DNA of 64,000 nt, taken from assembly GCA_036245805.1 (NCBI GenBank), contig BTRK01000002.1, positions 992,001 to 1,056,000 on the forward strand, in the 5' to 3' direction. The notes beneath the pieces were generated by a model. It worked only from the letters and a program-made list of their open reading frames with translations, was not told where the DNA came from and did not search any database. The translations under genes and the position numbers were made by a program. This stretch comes from Pristionchus mayeri (taxonomy: Eukaryota; Nematoda; Chromadorea; Rhabditida; Neodiplogasteridae). Position 1 is the stretch's first letter; every line of letters begins with the position of its first letter. Of this stretch, positions 1-10,775 are shown one piece after another.

Positions 1-210
1 GAGGGCAAAAGAATCTCCTAACATCTCAACAGGAAAGTATTGACTTTTTCAACGACATATTTAGCAGAATTTGACAAAGGATTAAGAATCAGCGTACTCG
101 AATTAGTATACCACGAAATTTTTGTGAAGATCGGAGAATGTGTCCAGAGACCAAACCCATGTTAGGTCAACTAGGGTCACCAAAAAATCGATAATTAAAC
201 TATACAGTAC

Positions 211-2670
211 CGCTCTATCTTCGTCGTAAACCTGAACGACCTCATCGTACTCCTTCTCCGTCTGCTTCCATCGACTCGCGAGCGCCGCCAGTGACTTCTG
301 CAAATAAATATCTAATTACGAATTAATTAATTAAAATATCACAATTTTTATGTAAAATTACGCACTCAACGATGTATGACAAAAGCCTAATATCTGCTAC
401 TTCAAAGCTAAATTCCTATTTGAGCAACATTTTCAGGTACCGGCTCTTGTGCTGAAGCCCAGATCTTATAAAAGGAGAATTCGATTAGGATAGCGAAACA
501 ATGAACATAGGAAATACTCATTGTAAGAATGGCGCAAATTTTAACATCAACATTATGAATTGGCCAGTAATCGAGCAATAAAATGCTAAAAATGAGGGAA
601 CACATAACTGTGATCTGGGCTTCAGCACAAGAGCCCAGGTACCAAGTTGCACCACAGATGTTCTCATATCATGGAAGCAGTGAGCCCTATTACTATATAA
701 AGAAATATCGTAACGTCTGTCTGTCCCTTTGTTTGTCTGTCACACTTTTTCTTCAAATCGCTGTAAATCGGCTCAAAATCATCGTAGCACCATAGGACCT
801 TGACCGTTGGTGACCCCTTGACGAGAGTTTTCAAAAAATTGATCTTTGAACTTTGTAGTTTGTAGTTTGATCACTTTCTTTCGACCGCTCTAATTCGCTT
901 CAAAATCATCGTAGCACCATAGGACCTTGACCGTTGGCATCCCCATGGCGAGCGCTTTTTAAGTTTGATCTTTGATCTTTGTAGTTTGGAGTTTGATCTT
1001 TTTCTTCAAATAGCTCTAACTCGCTTCAAAATCATCGTAGAAGGATAGGACCTTGACCGTTGGCATCCCCATGGCGAGCGCTTTTAAAGTTTGATTTTTG
1101 TAGTTTGTAGTTTGATATTTTTCTTCAAATGGCTCTAACTCGCTTCAAAATAATCGTAGAAGGATAGGACATTAACCTTTGGTATCCCCATGGCGAGTGC
1201 TTTTAAAATATGAAACTTGATCTTTGATCTTTGATCTCTTTTATTCAAATCGCTCTAACTTGGCTCAAACGCGTTTGTGTGACGTCGGACCTTGACCGTT
1301 AGCATCCTCACGACGAGCACTTTCAGCACACCACACAACATGGTGTATTTTAGGAAATCGCAGAAAACTCAGATGCACCCCGTGCACCACCCGCCACACC
1401 ATCCCAACCTGCTCTCACTCCCCGCAGCGTAAGCGTTGTGAAAGGCTCGTGAGTCCTCGGGTGATTCGAAAAAGTTGGGATGGGGCGAAGCCCCATCCCA
1501 ACTTTTTCGAATTGCCCGAGGCCTCACGAGCCTTTTACAACGTTTTAAGCAGGCTCTCACCAGTCGCGTCCAATTGTTATCCTTAAAACACAACCCCGCG
1601 AACCACGTTGCGACCGAAGGTCGCTAGTTTCAGTCAAATACTGTAAGAACAGTAAGCGTAGTCAGTGGTTTTCTAGTGCGAGTCACAATTAACGAGGGTT
1701 CAGGTAGTGCACAAAAAGTCGGGACTCATTTGTCAAATGAAAAATGAGACACGGTAGAAGGCGGGTTACCGTAGTAAATCGTCTCTCTAAAACGTGTTCT
1801 CTCTCGTTGGTCAGAGAAATCGAGAGAGTACACGGTCTGCCTGCACATCGAGGGAGAGGGTGCGCTCTAGTCACCGCGGGTTAGAAAACGGCGGGCAGAG
1901 GGAAGCGAGAGCGCGTAGCCCGTCTCCTGTACAATTGCGTTGTACAGAGGCCGCGCCTGTGAGCCCTCGTGCAATTGTTAAATACACGTGGAACGATTTA
2001 TTGTAGCGAATCTCGCACACCACACCATTGACTGCACATCCTGATCTCACAGTACTGGCACCAGGGAACCAATCGGTACCATGTCGGTCTCGGTACCACG
2101 GAACCAAGCGATACCACGGGGGTCCTGGAACCATGGAACCAAACGATACCGCGGCGGTCCCGGTACCACGGAACCAATTGGTACCATGGCGGTCCCGGTG
2201 CAACGGTACTAATGCCCAGATACCTTGAGATCAGCATTGGCCTGCTTCACGTATGCCGGGTCCGGCTTGTGAGCGGCCTTGTCACCGCAGTCACACGAGG
2301 CCATCTTCAGCATGTTAATCTGACCTACCGTAGTCACCAGATCGGTCTGCAATTAATTACATAATGATTAATTAATTCATTTTATAATTGAGATCAACCT
2401 TCGTCTCTGCCAACAATGAACCTATAGTGAATAAGGAATGAAAATTATCCTCAGGATGAACATTCATTTATGCATTGTAATATCTCGTAATTTCGAAGAA
2501 AGAAATCAATAAATGTACACAATCGTTAACCAATCAATATGATCTACCTCAGCGGCGATCTTTCTGATCATGTTGATGACGTCCTGCATGCCCAGCTTCC
2601 AGGCTCCATACGCCTTGCTCAACGGCCCCTCTTCCTCATGAAACGGTCCAAAAATATCGCCGTCCTTCAT
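211..2670 (-). CDS. Helical (possibly BAR-like) family protein, copy A, 3' part beyond window
   Basis: This is the leftmost of four tandem minus-strand paralogues. Visible exons are 2548-2670, 2224-2346 and 211-297, all phase 0. They give 111 residues, starting MKDGDIFGPF and continuing IRKIAAE / TDLVTTVGQINMLKM / KSLAALASRW. By comparison with the complete copies, four more exons (about 130 residues) lie left of base 1. The start is supported by an acceptor-like TAAG one base before ATG, as in two other copies. Intron 2 is 1.9 kb, far longer than in the sister genes, because it holds satellite and hairpin repeats. I do not recognise the family. It is Lys/Glu/Leu-rich and probably all-helical, and 220-245 aa is close to the size of a BAR domain, but that assignment is only inference. 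Confidence 0.7.
434..643. repeat. Foldback (hairpin) element
   Basis: Arms of about 31 bp at 434-466 and 613-643 are inverted copies (GGCTCTTGTGCTGAAGCCCAG against its reverse complement). The centre is unrelated. It resembles a MITE and lies inside intron 2 of copy A. Confidence 0.7.
757..1330. repeat. Tandem satellite, about five units of about 120 bp
   Basis: Each unit carries 'CTCTAACTCGCTTCAAAA', 'TCATCGTAG', 'AGGACCTTGACCGTTGGCAT', 'CCCCATGGCGAGCGCTTTT' and T-rich 'TTTGATCTTTGTAGTTTG'. Units diverge progressively towards the right end. It lies in intron 2 of copy A. Confidence 0.8.
1430..1548. repeat. Near-perfect palindrome (hairpin)
   Basis: The arms (CGTTGTGAAAGGCTCGTGAG and its inverted copy) converge on AAGTTGGGATGGGGC / GCCCCATCCCAACTT with almost no loop. 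It sits in intron 2 of copy A and is probably a MITE. Confidence 0.75.
2052..2212. repeat. GGTACC palindromic minisatellite in intron 2 of copy A
   Basis: Imperfect units of about 25-30 bp built from ACCATGGAACCA and GGTCCCGGTACCACGG follow each other, ending 11 bases before exon 2. GGTACC and CCATGG are self-complementary, so each unit can fold. The same repeat type occupies intron 2 of copies B, C and D. Confidence 0.8.
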
Positions 2671-3042
2671 ACTTAAACAAGATATAATCATTTTTCTAGA
2701 TGAAACACAAAGTGAATATAAGATAAAGCAATCGTGTCAGTTAGATAAGTGCAATAATAGCCAGTGGTCGCAAACCGCACAGCACACAAACAGTTACACA
2801 GCACACAAGAGTTTTACTTCAAACATCAATCGACAAACAGCAATAATAACAAGCACCAGTGACGTCATGTGAGGACAAGCAGGGAAACAGAGGAATGTGT
2901 TATGAGATCAAAACATGTGGGATTAGAAACTAAATCTGGCAGGGGAATCACAACAAACTAGGTGGATAAATGGGTACAGTGCAGTGAGTGAGGGGCGTAA
3001 GCGGGTGATAATTGATCTTTGATCTCTGGTATGTCACCCATG
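2671..3042. other. Spacer between copies A and B
   Basis: This is the upstream region of copy A and the downstream region of copy B. It contains a short block (AGTGGTCGCAAACCGCACAGC, 2762-2782) that recurs in the corresponding spacers at about 5353, 8280 and 10970. No coding potential was seen. Confidence 0.5.
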
Positions 3043-5052
3043 CTAGACATCGTTAGCACGGCACGGAATCACGCAGCAACACTTGCCTCTAGCCTTTCTG
3101 ATATAAGTATGAGTGATGATCGGAAGCGTGTAGATGAACTCCTTGTTGTTAAGTTTACGTTGATCGTAGCCAAGTTCCTGAAAATTTAATTATCTATTAT
3201 AATTATTTAATATCTGAATCCTTATATTATAATAAAGCATATTAGTCAAGACATAAGACTAGGCTCGGAGGCAGATGCAAAGTGGTGACATCCTTTCAAC
3301 TAAGCCAGATGTGTAGAAATAAGTCAGTAATCGATAGAGGCTTGTCTAGGATAAGAATACTGTACCTTCTGCAGCTCGACAGCGATACCGCGCAGCTCGC
3401 CCGAACAGTCGAATGCGAAGCGTCTGCGAGGATTACGGTAACTAATCAATTACATACCGTATCTAAAACTTAACCTAAAGCCACCCTATCCAATACTCGC
3501 AAGGTAGGATGAGAGCTATGAGCGACGAGATAGAACTGACCGTAACCCTACCGTATCCCAAATCTACCGTAGCACTACCGTAATCCCACCTCATCTCCGT
3601 CTCCAGTGCATACTGGGCCACCTCGCGCACGCCGTTGACCATCTTCGCGAGTCGCGCGCGCGTCTCCACTCCGCTCTCCATTCGCGCAGACTTCATGCAG
3701 AGTGCGTTGCGCAACTGGCGCAGGCGCGGGTCATCACCATGAAGGGAAAGTAGGGTTACTGTAGCTGGAGGAATAATTGATAGGCTCGTTTCGTCTCAGT
3801 TAATGTCTCTCTTTACTTAGTGGTTATCGCGGAGACCGAAAACCCAGGTGGGAAACACTCGAAATGATTGGGGACAAAAACCAAAGAATTGCAAATTGTT
3901 TCAGCGGGTTGTTCCTCTCTCACATTAGGAGGCAATTGGAGAGCCAACAGATGAAGCAACTTACAGCATCCAAATTTGATAAGGTTGGAAAATCAATCGA
4001 TATTCATCATATAGGAAGCAATTTCCAGTATACGGTAAAGGTGGCAAATCAATCGATAATCAAACTACGGTACCGTGCTCATTTTGGCGTAGACCTGTAC
4101 GAGTTCATCGAACTGCTTCTCTGCCAGCTCCCATCGCTCCGCGAACTTGGCCAGCGAGGCCTGTAAGCAGTTAACTTGCATGATCTACCAATCAATAATT
4201 ATGATCTGCCAATCGATAATTGTTCTGAAGCTACCGTATCCAAAATAGATGAAATTCACATAATCAGGATTTCTTCCTATGCTAGATCCTAAGGTTCGAA
4301 TCATCGGAACTACGTTGTTGTGGTCCTGGTACCATGGTACCACGTTGTGCTGGTCCGGGTACCATCGTAGCACGTTGTTCTGGTCCTGGGACCGTGATAC
4401 CATGCTGTTCTGGTCCTGGTACCATGATACCATGCTGTTCTGGTCCTGGTACCTTGGTGCCAATCTTGTTACCGTACCTCCAGGCCAGCATTAACCTGCG
4501 CGACGGATACCGGGCTCGAATTGCAGTCCGGCTTGGCGCAATCGCAGTTGCACTCGCATGAGGAGACCCTCAGCATGTTCAGCTGCGCGGCCGTAGTCAC
4601 CAGATCGGTCTAAAAGCACGGATTACAGTATACTAGGGGTACGGTAGGGCTCGTCAATAGAAACGCAATATTTTTTTCGCGGTTTATGGCCAAATGCACG
4701 GGCATATTTGCTACATGGCTTATTTACGATTTAGCTAGGCAGGTTGTCTTGCTCAAAAACGAGATTATGCTAACGAAACTCGACACCGAGCGCGTTTCGG
4801 TAGTTTGGGAGGATAGCAAGCGACTGAAATATTGCATGCCAAATCGTAACGCTTGGAACGTTGATTTTTAAAAAATAAATAAACATTTTTAAATGTTGAT
4901 TCGACGAATGAGTCTAATGAGACTATAGATTAGTAATAACCTACCTCAGCGGCGATCTTCTTTATGAAGAGGATGATCTCCTCCATGCGCAGTACCCACA
5001 GTGAGTACGCCTTCTCCGTCTCGGCGAACGCCAGTTGCGCCTTCGCCTCCAT
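3043..5052 (-). CDS. Helical (possibly BAR-like) family protein, copy B, damaged splice acceptor
   Basis: Exons are 4945-5052, 4478-4609, 4074-4160, 3590-3738, 3366-3423 and 3043-3177. Joined, they keep one frame for 222 aa. Exon 4 is a fusion of what are exons 4 and 5 in copies C and D, so that intron is gone here and about six residues are missing. The base pair before GGT at 3738 is AT (CTTCAT) where the sister genes have AG (CATTCAG). The only other acceptor that keeps frame is deeper, at TGGAG|ACG, and would skip the exon-4 part. The C-terminus is short and Cys-rich (KCCCVIPC) instead of the Lys/Ser tail of copies C and D. It may be a pseudogene or an exon-skipping gene. The family is unrecognised. 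Confidence 0.55.
4315..4465. repeat. GGTACC palindromic minisatellite in intron 2 of copy B
   Basis: Units of about 25-30 bp of the form TTGTTCTGGTCCTGGTACCA / TGATACCATGC are repeated about five times. The position in the gene is the same as in copies A, C and D. Confidence 0.85.
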
Positions 5053-5628
5053 ACTTAAATAAATATTTAATTTATTAATTATTATATTTTTAAAATGCAG
5101 CACAAAGTGCATGTCAGGCTTTCCTGAAAAATTTTATTTCCGTAATTTACAATACAATATCTCAATTACAGTGCATCGTCGCACCCATGAAATGCGTTAA
5201 TTTTTCTGGGGGGAAATTAAATTTTGATTTCCCAGAATGACGCTCATGCCATCAGCCCACCAGACCACCCCTTCTTCTAATTGATAAAGCTTGTGCAAGC
5301 AGCAAGCCGGTGCTTCATTAGTGCCAATACAGGCAGTATTCATCAAAATAGTGAAGTGCAAGTATAGCCAGTGGTTGCAAACCGCACAGCAAACAAAAAC
5401 AGCCACGTGCAAGACTGTCAGACGACATTTACTCCGAGAACAAAACAACAACAACAAAGCAACAACACCACTCACAACAGGCTGAGAACATAGTAAAGCA
5501 GCGGAACGAGTTATTAGACAGACAAAGTGGATCGGCAACATACAGTCAACAGGTGAGGTGCATCAATGAGAGATCAATGAATGAGTACAGTGAGTGAGGG
5601 AGTGGGCATGCGTGATCTTTGACCTCTG
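5053..5628. other. Spacer between copies B and C with conserved block
   Basis: It holds a block at 5297-5470 that is about 85% alike to 8220-8405. Landmarks are GCAGCAAGCCGGTGCTTCAT, a GTGGTTGCAAACCGCACAGC core and CAAGACTG(T/C)CAGACGACATTTA. The block sits upstream of copies B and C at equivalent places, so it may be promoter or 5' UTR sequence. No gene was seen. Confidence 0.5.
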
Positions 5629-7961
5629 TTACTTTTTGGAGCCAGAGCACTTAGGCTTAGACTCGGGCTTAGCCTTAGACAGGGCTTCCTCGATTTCCTT
5701 AACCTTTCTGATGTAGGCATTGACGATGATGGGAATATTGAAGATGTACTCCTTGGCGTTGATCTTGCGCCATGTATAGCCGAGCTCCTGGAAAATCGAT
5801 AAATCAATACTCGGTAGCTTCGAGCAATGCTATACGGTAGGTCTACCGTACCTTCTCCAGCTCGAACGCAACGCGGAGAATCTCGTCCGAGCAGTCGAAC
5901 GCGATGCCTCTGCAAAGATACGGTAATTGATCATTTGCCGATCAGCTACAGTACCATCGCATATCTTTCAGAAAGATCAACATGCTCTGGACTTTTTAAA
6001 CATACCGTGGCTATACCGTAACCCTACCGTAATCGACACCACTCACCTCATCTCCGTCTCGAGCGCGTACTTGCCAATGTCCTGCACGCTATCAATCATA
6101 CTTCTCAGGCGCTTGCGCGTCTCCTTAATAAGAAAAACAACAATAGCAACAACAACAGTAACAACAAAAACAAGAACAATAATAACAACAATTAGTCACA
6201 CACCATGCCATTCTCCATGCGCACCTTATCCACCGCCTCCCTCGCATCGATCGCCATCTCGAGGCTGACGTCCTTCAGGAGCGTATCCCCGTCCTGAATG
6301 GAAAATATTCTCACATTATAGTACTGTAGCGGATTATTGTACTGTGTACTGTCACGCGGACTACTGTCAGATTACTGTGGTGACACCTTTTTTTAAAAAA
6401 TAACCACCCCTATCATTTCCCATCCCTTCCCATCATTGAGGGGTGGAGCGGCCGAAAATCAGGGAGGAATAGAAATGAGTGGGCTAGATGAAGGAGAGGA
6501 AGTATAGGCGACATTTATGCACCTTGCTGAAACCCAAGAGAAGATACCACAGCTATTTTTAAAAGCCACTGAAGTAAAAATGGAAAGACAAAGGTATTGG
6601 TGTTCTCCTTTAAAGTTACCGGACGAGGACGAAACCCTGATCTGACCCTGATCTCGTCGCGTGTACGAGAGAGTATGCAAAAGTGAGAGAGCGCGGGATT
6701 ACGCTGATCATTTCCGGCTTTCCCTTGAGGCTATTATTGATTTTAGCATTTTTTAATATTCATTCTCAGCTAATACAGCCATCAGCTATTCGATGGAGGA
6801 CAAAAAATAGGGGGTCAAGTTTGTCCTCGTCCGGTAACTTTAAACACACACAAGTACTGCGCGGAGAGCACACTGTTCGGCCAGTGTCTTTAGACTTCGA
6901 AGAACTAGAAGATAAACAAAATTCTTATAGGGTAGACGGCACTACGTCGGATGAGAACTGTGACGTCATGCCGCCTATGATATATCAAAGGCATGACGTC
7001 AAAGTTCTTTTCCGATCTAGTACCAGGTAGACACAACATTAATATTCTCAAAGGACTCGAACCGTGAGTGTCTTGAGGTGGGCATCCAAGAGCGCCGCGA
7101 ACTGCTCTTCCGCCTGCTCCCATCGAGATGTGAACGCCTCCAGGGACTTCTGCAATTAATTAGTAATTAATTAATTAAAAAGTAATTATTTTTAATGAAA
7201 ATTAAGCATAATGAGAAAAATCTCCATTCATGTCCAAACCAAGGTCACCCTAGTACGATAGTTTCAGGTTAAATTTATTTTTCTGTGGCGGTCCTGTTAC
7301 CATGGAACCAAGCGGCACCACTGCGTCCTGGCACCATGGAGCCAATCGGTACCATGGCAGTACCACGGTATCGCGATACCAATCCCAAGACACCCACCTC
7401 CAGATCAGCATTTGCCCGCTTCACGTACTGCGGGCCCGGTTTGTGCTTGTGCTTGTCAGAGCAGTCGCACGAGTCTATGCCCAGCATGTTCAGCTGCGCG
7501 ACCGTAGTCACCAGATCAGCCTAAGATTACGGTAGGGTCACGGTGTATTTGGAGTACGGTAGGGTTAATAAAACCAAAAATTTATAAAATAAGGTAAAAT
7601 AAGCAAAACCAGGTGGAATGCACCCAACACTAATTTCAAACCATCCTCATCTGTGCAATTAATTAAGTAACTAATTACGGTACTTCTTCGGTTTCAGGCA
7701 ACCCCTCCCCCTCTCATTTCCCATTCCCACGCATCACTGACCGGTTGAGCGTCCGAAAATCAAGGAGGAATGCCTAGAAATGAGTGGGCTAGATGACGAA
7801 GAGGAGGGGGTGGCCAGAAACCGAAGAAGAGCCCTAGCTACTCCATGACCTACCTCGGCACCGATCTTCCTGATGAAGAGGATGACCTCCTCCATGCGAA
7901 GCACCCACAGTGCGTACGCCTTCTCCGTCTCGGCGTACACCAGATCCGCCTTCGAGCTCAT
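5629..7961 (-). CDS. Helical (possibly BAR-like) family protein, copy C
   Basis: Seven exons (7854-7961, 7398-7520, 7063-7149, 6204-6293, 6047-6123, 5852-5909, 5629-5787) encode 233 aa without interruption. The protein is charged and predicted helical throughout: MSSKADLVYAETEKAY at the N-terminus, a TDLV-like helix with a short Cys/Lys segment (SCDCSDKHKHKPG), then KSLEAF, LKDVSLEMAI, SMIDSVQDIGKYALETEMR, FDCSDEILRVAFELEK, and a tail AYIRKVKEIEEALSK ending KPKCSGSKK. There is no signal peptide or membrane segment, so it is probably cytosolic. ATG follows TCTAG|T, a plausible trans-splice acceptor. The length matches a BAR domain, but I have no family match and leave the function open. Confidence 0.75.
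6395..6520. repeat. Degenerate MITE, family III
   Basis: It shares the core 'CATTTCCCATCCC...CATCATTGAG...GCGGCCGAAAATCAGGGAGGAAT...AAATGAGTGGGCTAGATG' with the copies at 7681, 42986 and 59509, but its terminal repeats are eroded. It lies in intron 3 of copy C. Confidence 0.55.
6939..7023. repeat. MITE, family I
   Basis: A hairpin of about 85 bp: GCACTACGTCGGATGAGAAC ... ATGACGTCA ... inverted copy ending TAGTACC. It lies in intron 3 of copy C. It is one of at least six copies in the window. Confidence 0.8.
7285..7378. repeat. GGTACC palindromic minisatellite in intron 2 of copy C
   Basis: Three to four units of GGTCCTGTTACCATGGAACC / ATCGGTACCATGGCAGTACC. Same intron as in copies A, B and D. 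Confidence 0.8.
7681..7834. repeat. MITE, family III
   Basis: The terminal repeat ACTTCTTCGGTTTCAGGC is matched inverted by CCAGAAACCGAAGAAG. The internal arms carry CCCCTCTCATTTCCCAT and ATGAGTGGGCTAGATGA. It sits in the first intron of copy C, just downstream of exon 1. Confidence 0.75.
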
Positions 7962-8551
7962 ACTAGAACAGTTACATTTCTTGAAGTAAATATTAGAATA
8001 TTTCAATTTCAGTGCGCTGGTGTGAGACGGGACAACTTTCTGCTAAAATTTTGAAATGGATCTTTTTATTGTCGCAAAAACCTGAGGGGTCACTCGCTTC
8101 ATTTCTGGTACTCTCGCACTGGTTGAGCAGTCGCGAGTTCGGGAAATGAACAGTGAGACGTCATCATAAGAGGTTCCATAGGGGTTCCATCGAATAAAGT
8201 TCATCTCATCTGGCGTATCGCAGCAAGCCGGTGCTTCATTAGTGCCAAGCCAGGCAATATTCATAAAAAAAGGAAGTGCAAGAGTAATGAGTGGTTGCAA
8301 ACCGCACAGCAAACAAAAACAGCCACATGCAAGACTGCCAGACGACATTTAATCCGAAAACAAATCAACAAAACAACAGCAAAGCAACAACACAACTCAC
8401 AACAAGCTGAGGACACAGTAAGGCAGAGCGATGACTTATTATACAAAAACGGGGGTTCGTAAACAAACATTCAACAGGTGAGGTGCATCAATGAGAGATC
8501 GTACAGTGTGTGAGGGTGTAAGCATGAGTGATCTCTGATCTTTGATCTCCG
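7962..8551. other. Spacer between copies C and D with conserved block
   Basis: The block at 8220-8430 matches the spacer block at 5297-5490. It lies upstream of the copy C start and just downstream of the copy D stop. No coding potential was seen. Confidence 0.5.
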
Positions 8552-10775
8552 TTACTTCTTCTGGCGAGAGCACTTAGACTTAGACTTAGACTTAGACTTA
8601 GACTTAGGCACGGGCTTAGGCCTAGACACCATTTCCGTGAGTTCTTTCACCTTTAGCAGGTAAGCATTGGCGATGTTGGGAACGGTGTAGATGTGCTCCT
8701 TGGCGTTGAGCTTGCGCCATGTAATGCCGAACTCCTGGAAAATCAATAATTCATTATTGATTAGCCATTGAACAATTTCAACCACTACAGTATGCTCGAC
8801 TTTGATAAAAAATAGTCACTTCAGCACATCATGACAAGTGGGTCACGAATTGGAATCATTTCGAAACTATGAGAGAAAAGGGCTAATCGCCTACTGTAAC
8901 GAAATCAGTACTCGATTCCCGCTACTCGGTAGCAATGCGATACTGTAAGTCTACCGTACCTTCTCCAGCTCGTTCGCGACGCGGCGCATCTCATCCGAGC
9001 AGTCAAACGCGATGCCTCTGCAAAGGTACGGTAATTAATCATTTGTCGATTAACTACAGTATATTATCACCGCACATTTAGCTTCCGCTGAACAATGAAC
9101 GCAATACCGTATATAAGGCCGTACATTAACCCTACCGTAATCCACACCACTCACCTCATCTCCGTCTCGAGCGCGTACTTGGCGACCTCGTGCACGCTGT
9201 TGATCATCGTTGCGAGTCGCGCGCGCGTCGCCTTAATAAACCATCAGATAAAATCGATATTCAGGCGGTGGGCGTGGCTGTGAGATCGATTACGATAGGA
9301 TTACGGTACCTCGCCATCCTCCAGGCGCACCGTGCCCGCGGCCGCCTTAGCATCCAGCGACATCTGGACGCTCAGACCTCGCAGGGTAGCGTCATCGTTC
9401 TGAATGATAAATACAGGATTACTGTAGCTACTACATTATTGACATGTGATAAATTATACATCTTGATGAACCCCGAGAGAAGAACATAGGCCAACTACTT
9501 CGTGATTTTACACATTATGATATCGGCAAAAGTTGGAAAACCATGTCGGCAAAAATGTATGAGTTAATACGCGAACGGAGCTAGCGAATATTTTCTCGAA
9601 AATACGCCAAAAAGAACTTCGGCAAACAGGAATTTGCATGTCGGCAAAAATGGTCGGTCGAAACGAACCGAGAGCGTGTTGATCGAATCGTTGATCAGCA
9701 CGCTCTCTAAACAAAAACAAAACAAAACAAAAACAACAACAAAATAAACTCGAACCGAGAGCGTGTTGGCGTGGACGCGCATGAGCTCGTCGTACTGATC
9801 CTCCGCCCGCTCCCACTTGCGCACGAACGCCGCCAGCGACAGCTGAGAATAAATTATTAAGGAGAAATTAATTAATCAAAAAATGCCATTTTATATCAAC
9901 ATATGCTTAAATAGGAACCGAATGCGGCATCAAGAAGGTACCACGGCGGTCCTGGTACCACGGAGTCACTGAATAGTCCGTGGGCACACACCGACAGATC
10001 AGCACCAAGTTTCCCATAGGGACTGCATTATCCGGTGCCAAGGAAGTGCTACATAGGCACTGGCACCATGGAACAAAGCGGTACCACGGGTCTCGGTACC
10101 ACGGAACCCAGTGGTATACCATATAGTTCTTGGTACCACCGAACCAGGTCCCACTAGACTCACTCACCGTCAGATCAGTACGAGTTTGCTTCACAAAATT
10201 CTGATCCGGCTTGTGCACCGCCTCGCCTTCATGGCAGTCGCACGATGCGATCTCCAGCATGTTCATCTGAGCGACCGTAGACACCAGATCGGTCTGCAAT
10301 TACGGTATGGTTACGGTATATTTGGGATACGGTATACTTTGGATAAGGTAGGGTTACGGTACATTTGGGATACGGTAGGGTTAACCTCACACAGATCAGT
10401 CCCCAGTTAGTTAATTAATAATTGTATTTAGTTAATTAACAATTAGCTAATTAAAAATAAAATTTCTCGTGTTCTACTGTACATTGTACAGTTAGTCAGT
10501 ATAAAAACTCAATTACCCTTAGAAGAAAGTTCAATAAATAAAATCGGCACTAAGTCGGGTGAGAACTATAACGTCGTGCCGCGATATGTCAAGAGCGGCA
10601 TGACGCCATAGTTCGCATCGAACACAGTGGAATCAATATTCAATCAATCAATACGACCTACCTCAGCGGCGATCTTTCTGATGAGGTTGATGACGTCCTC
10701 CATGCTCAGCGTCCAGCCCGCGTACGCCTCGCCCAGCTCCTTGCATGACTCTTCCGCCTTCAAGAGGCGCTCCAT
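8552..10775 (-). CDS. Helical (possibly BAR-like) family protein, copy D with Lys-Ser tail
   Basis: Exons 10662-10775, 10168-10293, 9756-9842, 9310-9399, 9155-9231, 8960-9017 and 8552-8734 have the same phases as copy C and encode 244 aa. It starts MERLLKAEESCKELGEAY, followed by the shared IRKIAAE and TDLVSTVAQMNML segments. Exon 3 ends at an unusual donor, G|GTTCGAG, also used by copy C. The C-terminus differs from the other copies by a run of alternating Lys and Ser (PKSKSKSKSKSKCSRQKK) ending in basic residues, probably from replication slippage of AAGTCT. No signal peptide or membrane segment is visible. ATG is preceded by TTCCAG|C, a trans-splice-like site. Function unknown. Confidence 0.75.
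9935..10145. repeat. GGTACC palindromic minisatellite in intron 2 of copy D
   Basis: Degenerate units with GGTACCACGG and TGGTACCACGGA; the longest of the four intron-2 arrays. Confidence 0.75.
10546..10620. repeat. MITE, family I (diverged)
   Basis: GCACTAAGTCGGGTGAGAAC ... inverted ATAGTTCGCATCG; in intron 1 of copy D. Confidence 0.65.

Noticed and set aside
5574..6268. 113-codon ORFs on both strands
   Set aside because: Frame shadows of exons 5-7 of BAR-like copy C.
8552..8640. Lys-Ser repeat as a nuclear localisation domain
   Set aside because: Only copy D has it and it looks like AAGTCT slippage; no further support.
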